Shown here: in pieces, positions 7,915-7,983 of the stretch
Position numbering within the stretch: position 1 is the stretch's first letter
Layout: each line of letters begins with the position of its first letter
NCBI GenBank assembly: GCA_945949655.1
Contig: CAMFFG010000043.1
Location: 1 to 7,983 of the forward strand
Direction: 5' to 3'
DNA from: an uncultured Peptococcaceae bacterium
GTDB lineage: Bacteria; Bacillota; Peptococcia; Peptococcales; Peptococcaceae
Length of the DNA stretch: 7,983 nucleotides
The notes under the pieces: generated by a model
Seen by the model: only the letters and a program-made list of their open reading frames with translations
Told to the model about the DNA's origin: nothing
The model's database searches: none
Program-made: the position numbers and the translations under genes

Positions 7915-7983
7915 ATGAAACAGAAACTTGCAAATATAACAGCACTGGGACTGATGCTACAGCTGCTGTGTCCCCAGGCGGTC
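7915..7983 (+). CDS. Start of an unidentified secreted or membrane protein (3' partial)
   Basis: Only the first 23 codons are present. They encode a typical signal-peptide start: basic residues K2 and K4, then a hydrophobic stretch (about residues 7-18, I-T-A-L-G-L-M-L-Q-L-L-C). The cysteine at 19 is not in a proper lipobox, so a lipoprotein is not indicated. AAGGGAGA (7900-7907) lies seven bases before ATG 7915. The gene follows the atp terminator, so it should have its own promoter in 7785-7914; TGGACA at 7853-7858 resembles a -35 box but no convincing -10 box follows. The mature protein is beyond the window and its function cannot be told. Confidence 0.65.
   Translation, partial: MKQKLANITALGLMLQLLCPQAV

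Overview
The window holds one complete F1Fo ATP synthase (atp) operon with a short piece of a gene on each side. All genes are on the + strand. The order (two small accessory membrane proteins, then subunits a, c, b, delta, alpha, gamma, beta, epsilon) is the standard bacterial atpIBEFHAGDC layout. Several traits fit a mid-GC member of the Bacillota: strong AGGAGG-type ribosome binding sites, TTG and GTG starts, a UDP-GlcNAc 2-epimerase gene just upstream, and an AtpZ-like gene ahead of atpI. The anaerobic class Negativicutes is my best guess, but that is an impression from protein style and context, not a proof.

Layout. Positions 2-175 are the end of a wecB/mnaA-type epimerase gene, closed by a clear intrinsic terminator (207-263). 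A gene-free region follows up to 587; it carries small palindromes and a plausible promoter (526-554). The operon runs from 588 to 7742: atpZ-like, atpI, atpB (a), atpE (c), atpF (b), atpH (delta), atpA (alpha), atpG (gamma), atpD (beta), atpC (epsilon). It ends at a second strong intrinsic terminator (7741-7784). At 7915 a new gene with a signal-peptide-like start begins and runs off the window.

How it works together. Subunits a, b and c form the membrane Fo motor, and alpha, beta, gamma, delta and epsilon form the F1 catalytic head. AtpI and AtpZ-type proteins are small accessories, with AtpI known as an assembly helper for the c-ring. All key catalytic residues are present in alpha, beta, a and c, so the enzyme should be functional. 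The c subunit lacks the full Na+-site motif and resembles the H+-type c of cyanobacteria and chloroplasts, so a proton-coupled enzyme is expected. Epsilon carries the ATP-sensing residues known from Bacillus.

The least explained DNA lies around atpE. This gene alone is set apart by long gaps (113 and 178 bases) containing a perfect 11-bp hairpin, two pairs of 8-base direct repeats, and possible competing folds before the atpE start. These probably serve the much higher need for subunit c. I found no undescribed system, mobile element, CRISPR array or RNA gene; this is essentially a housekeeping region with some interesting RNA-level and regulatory detail.
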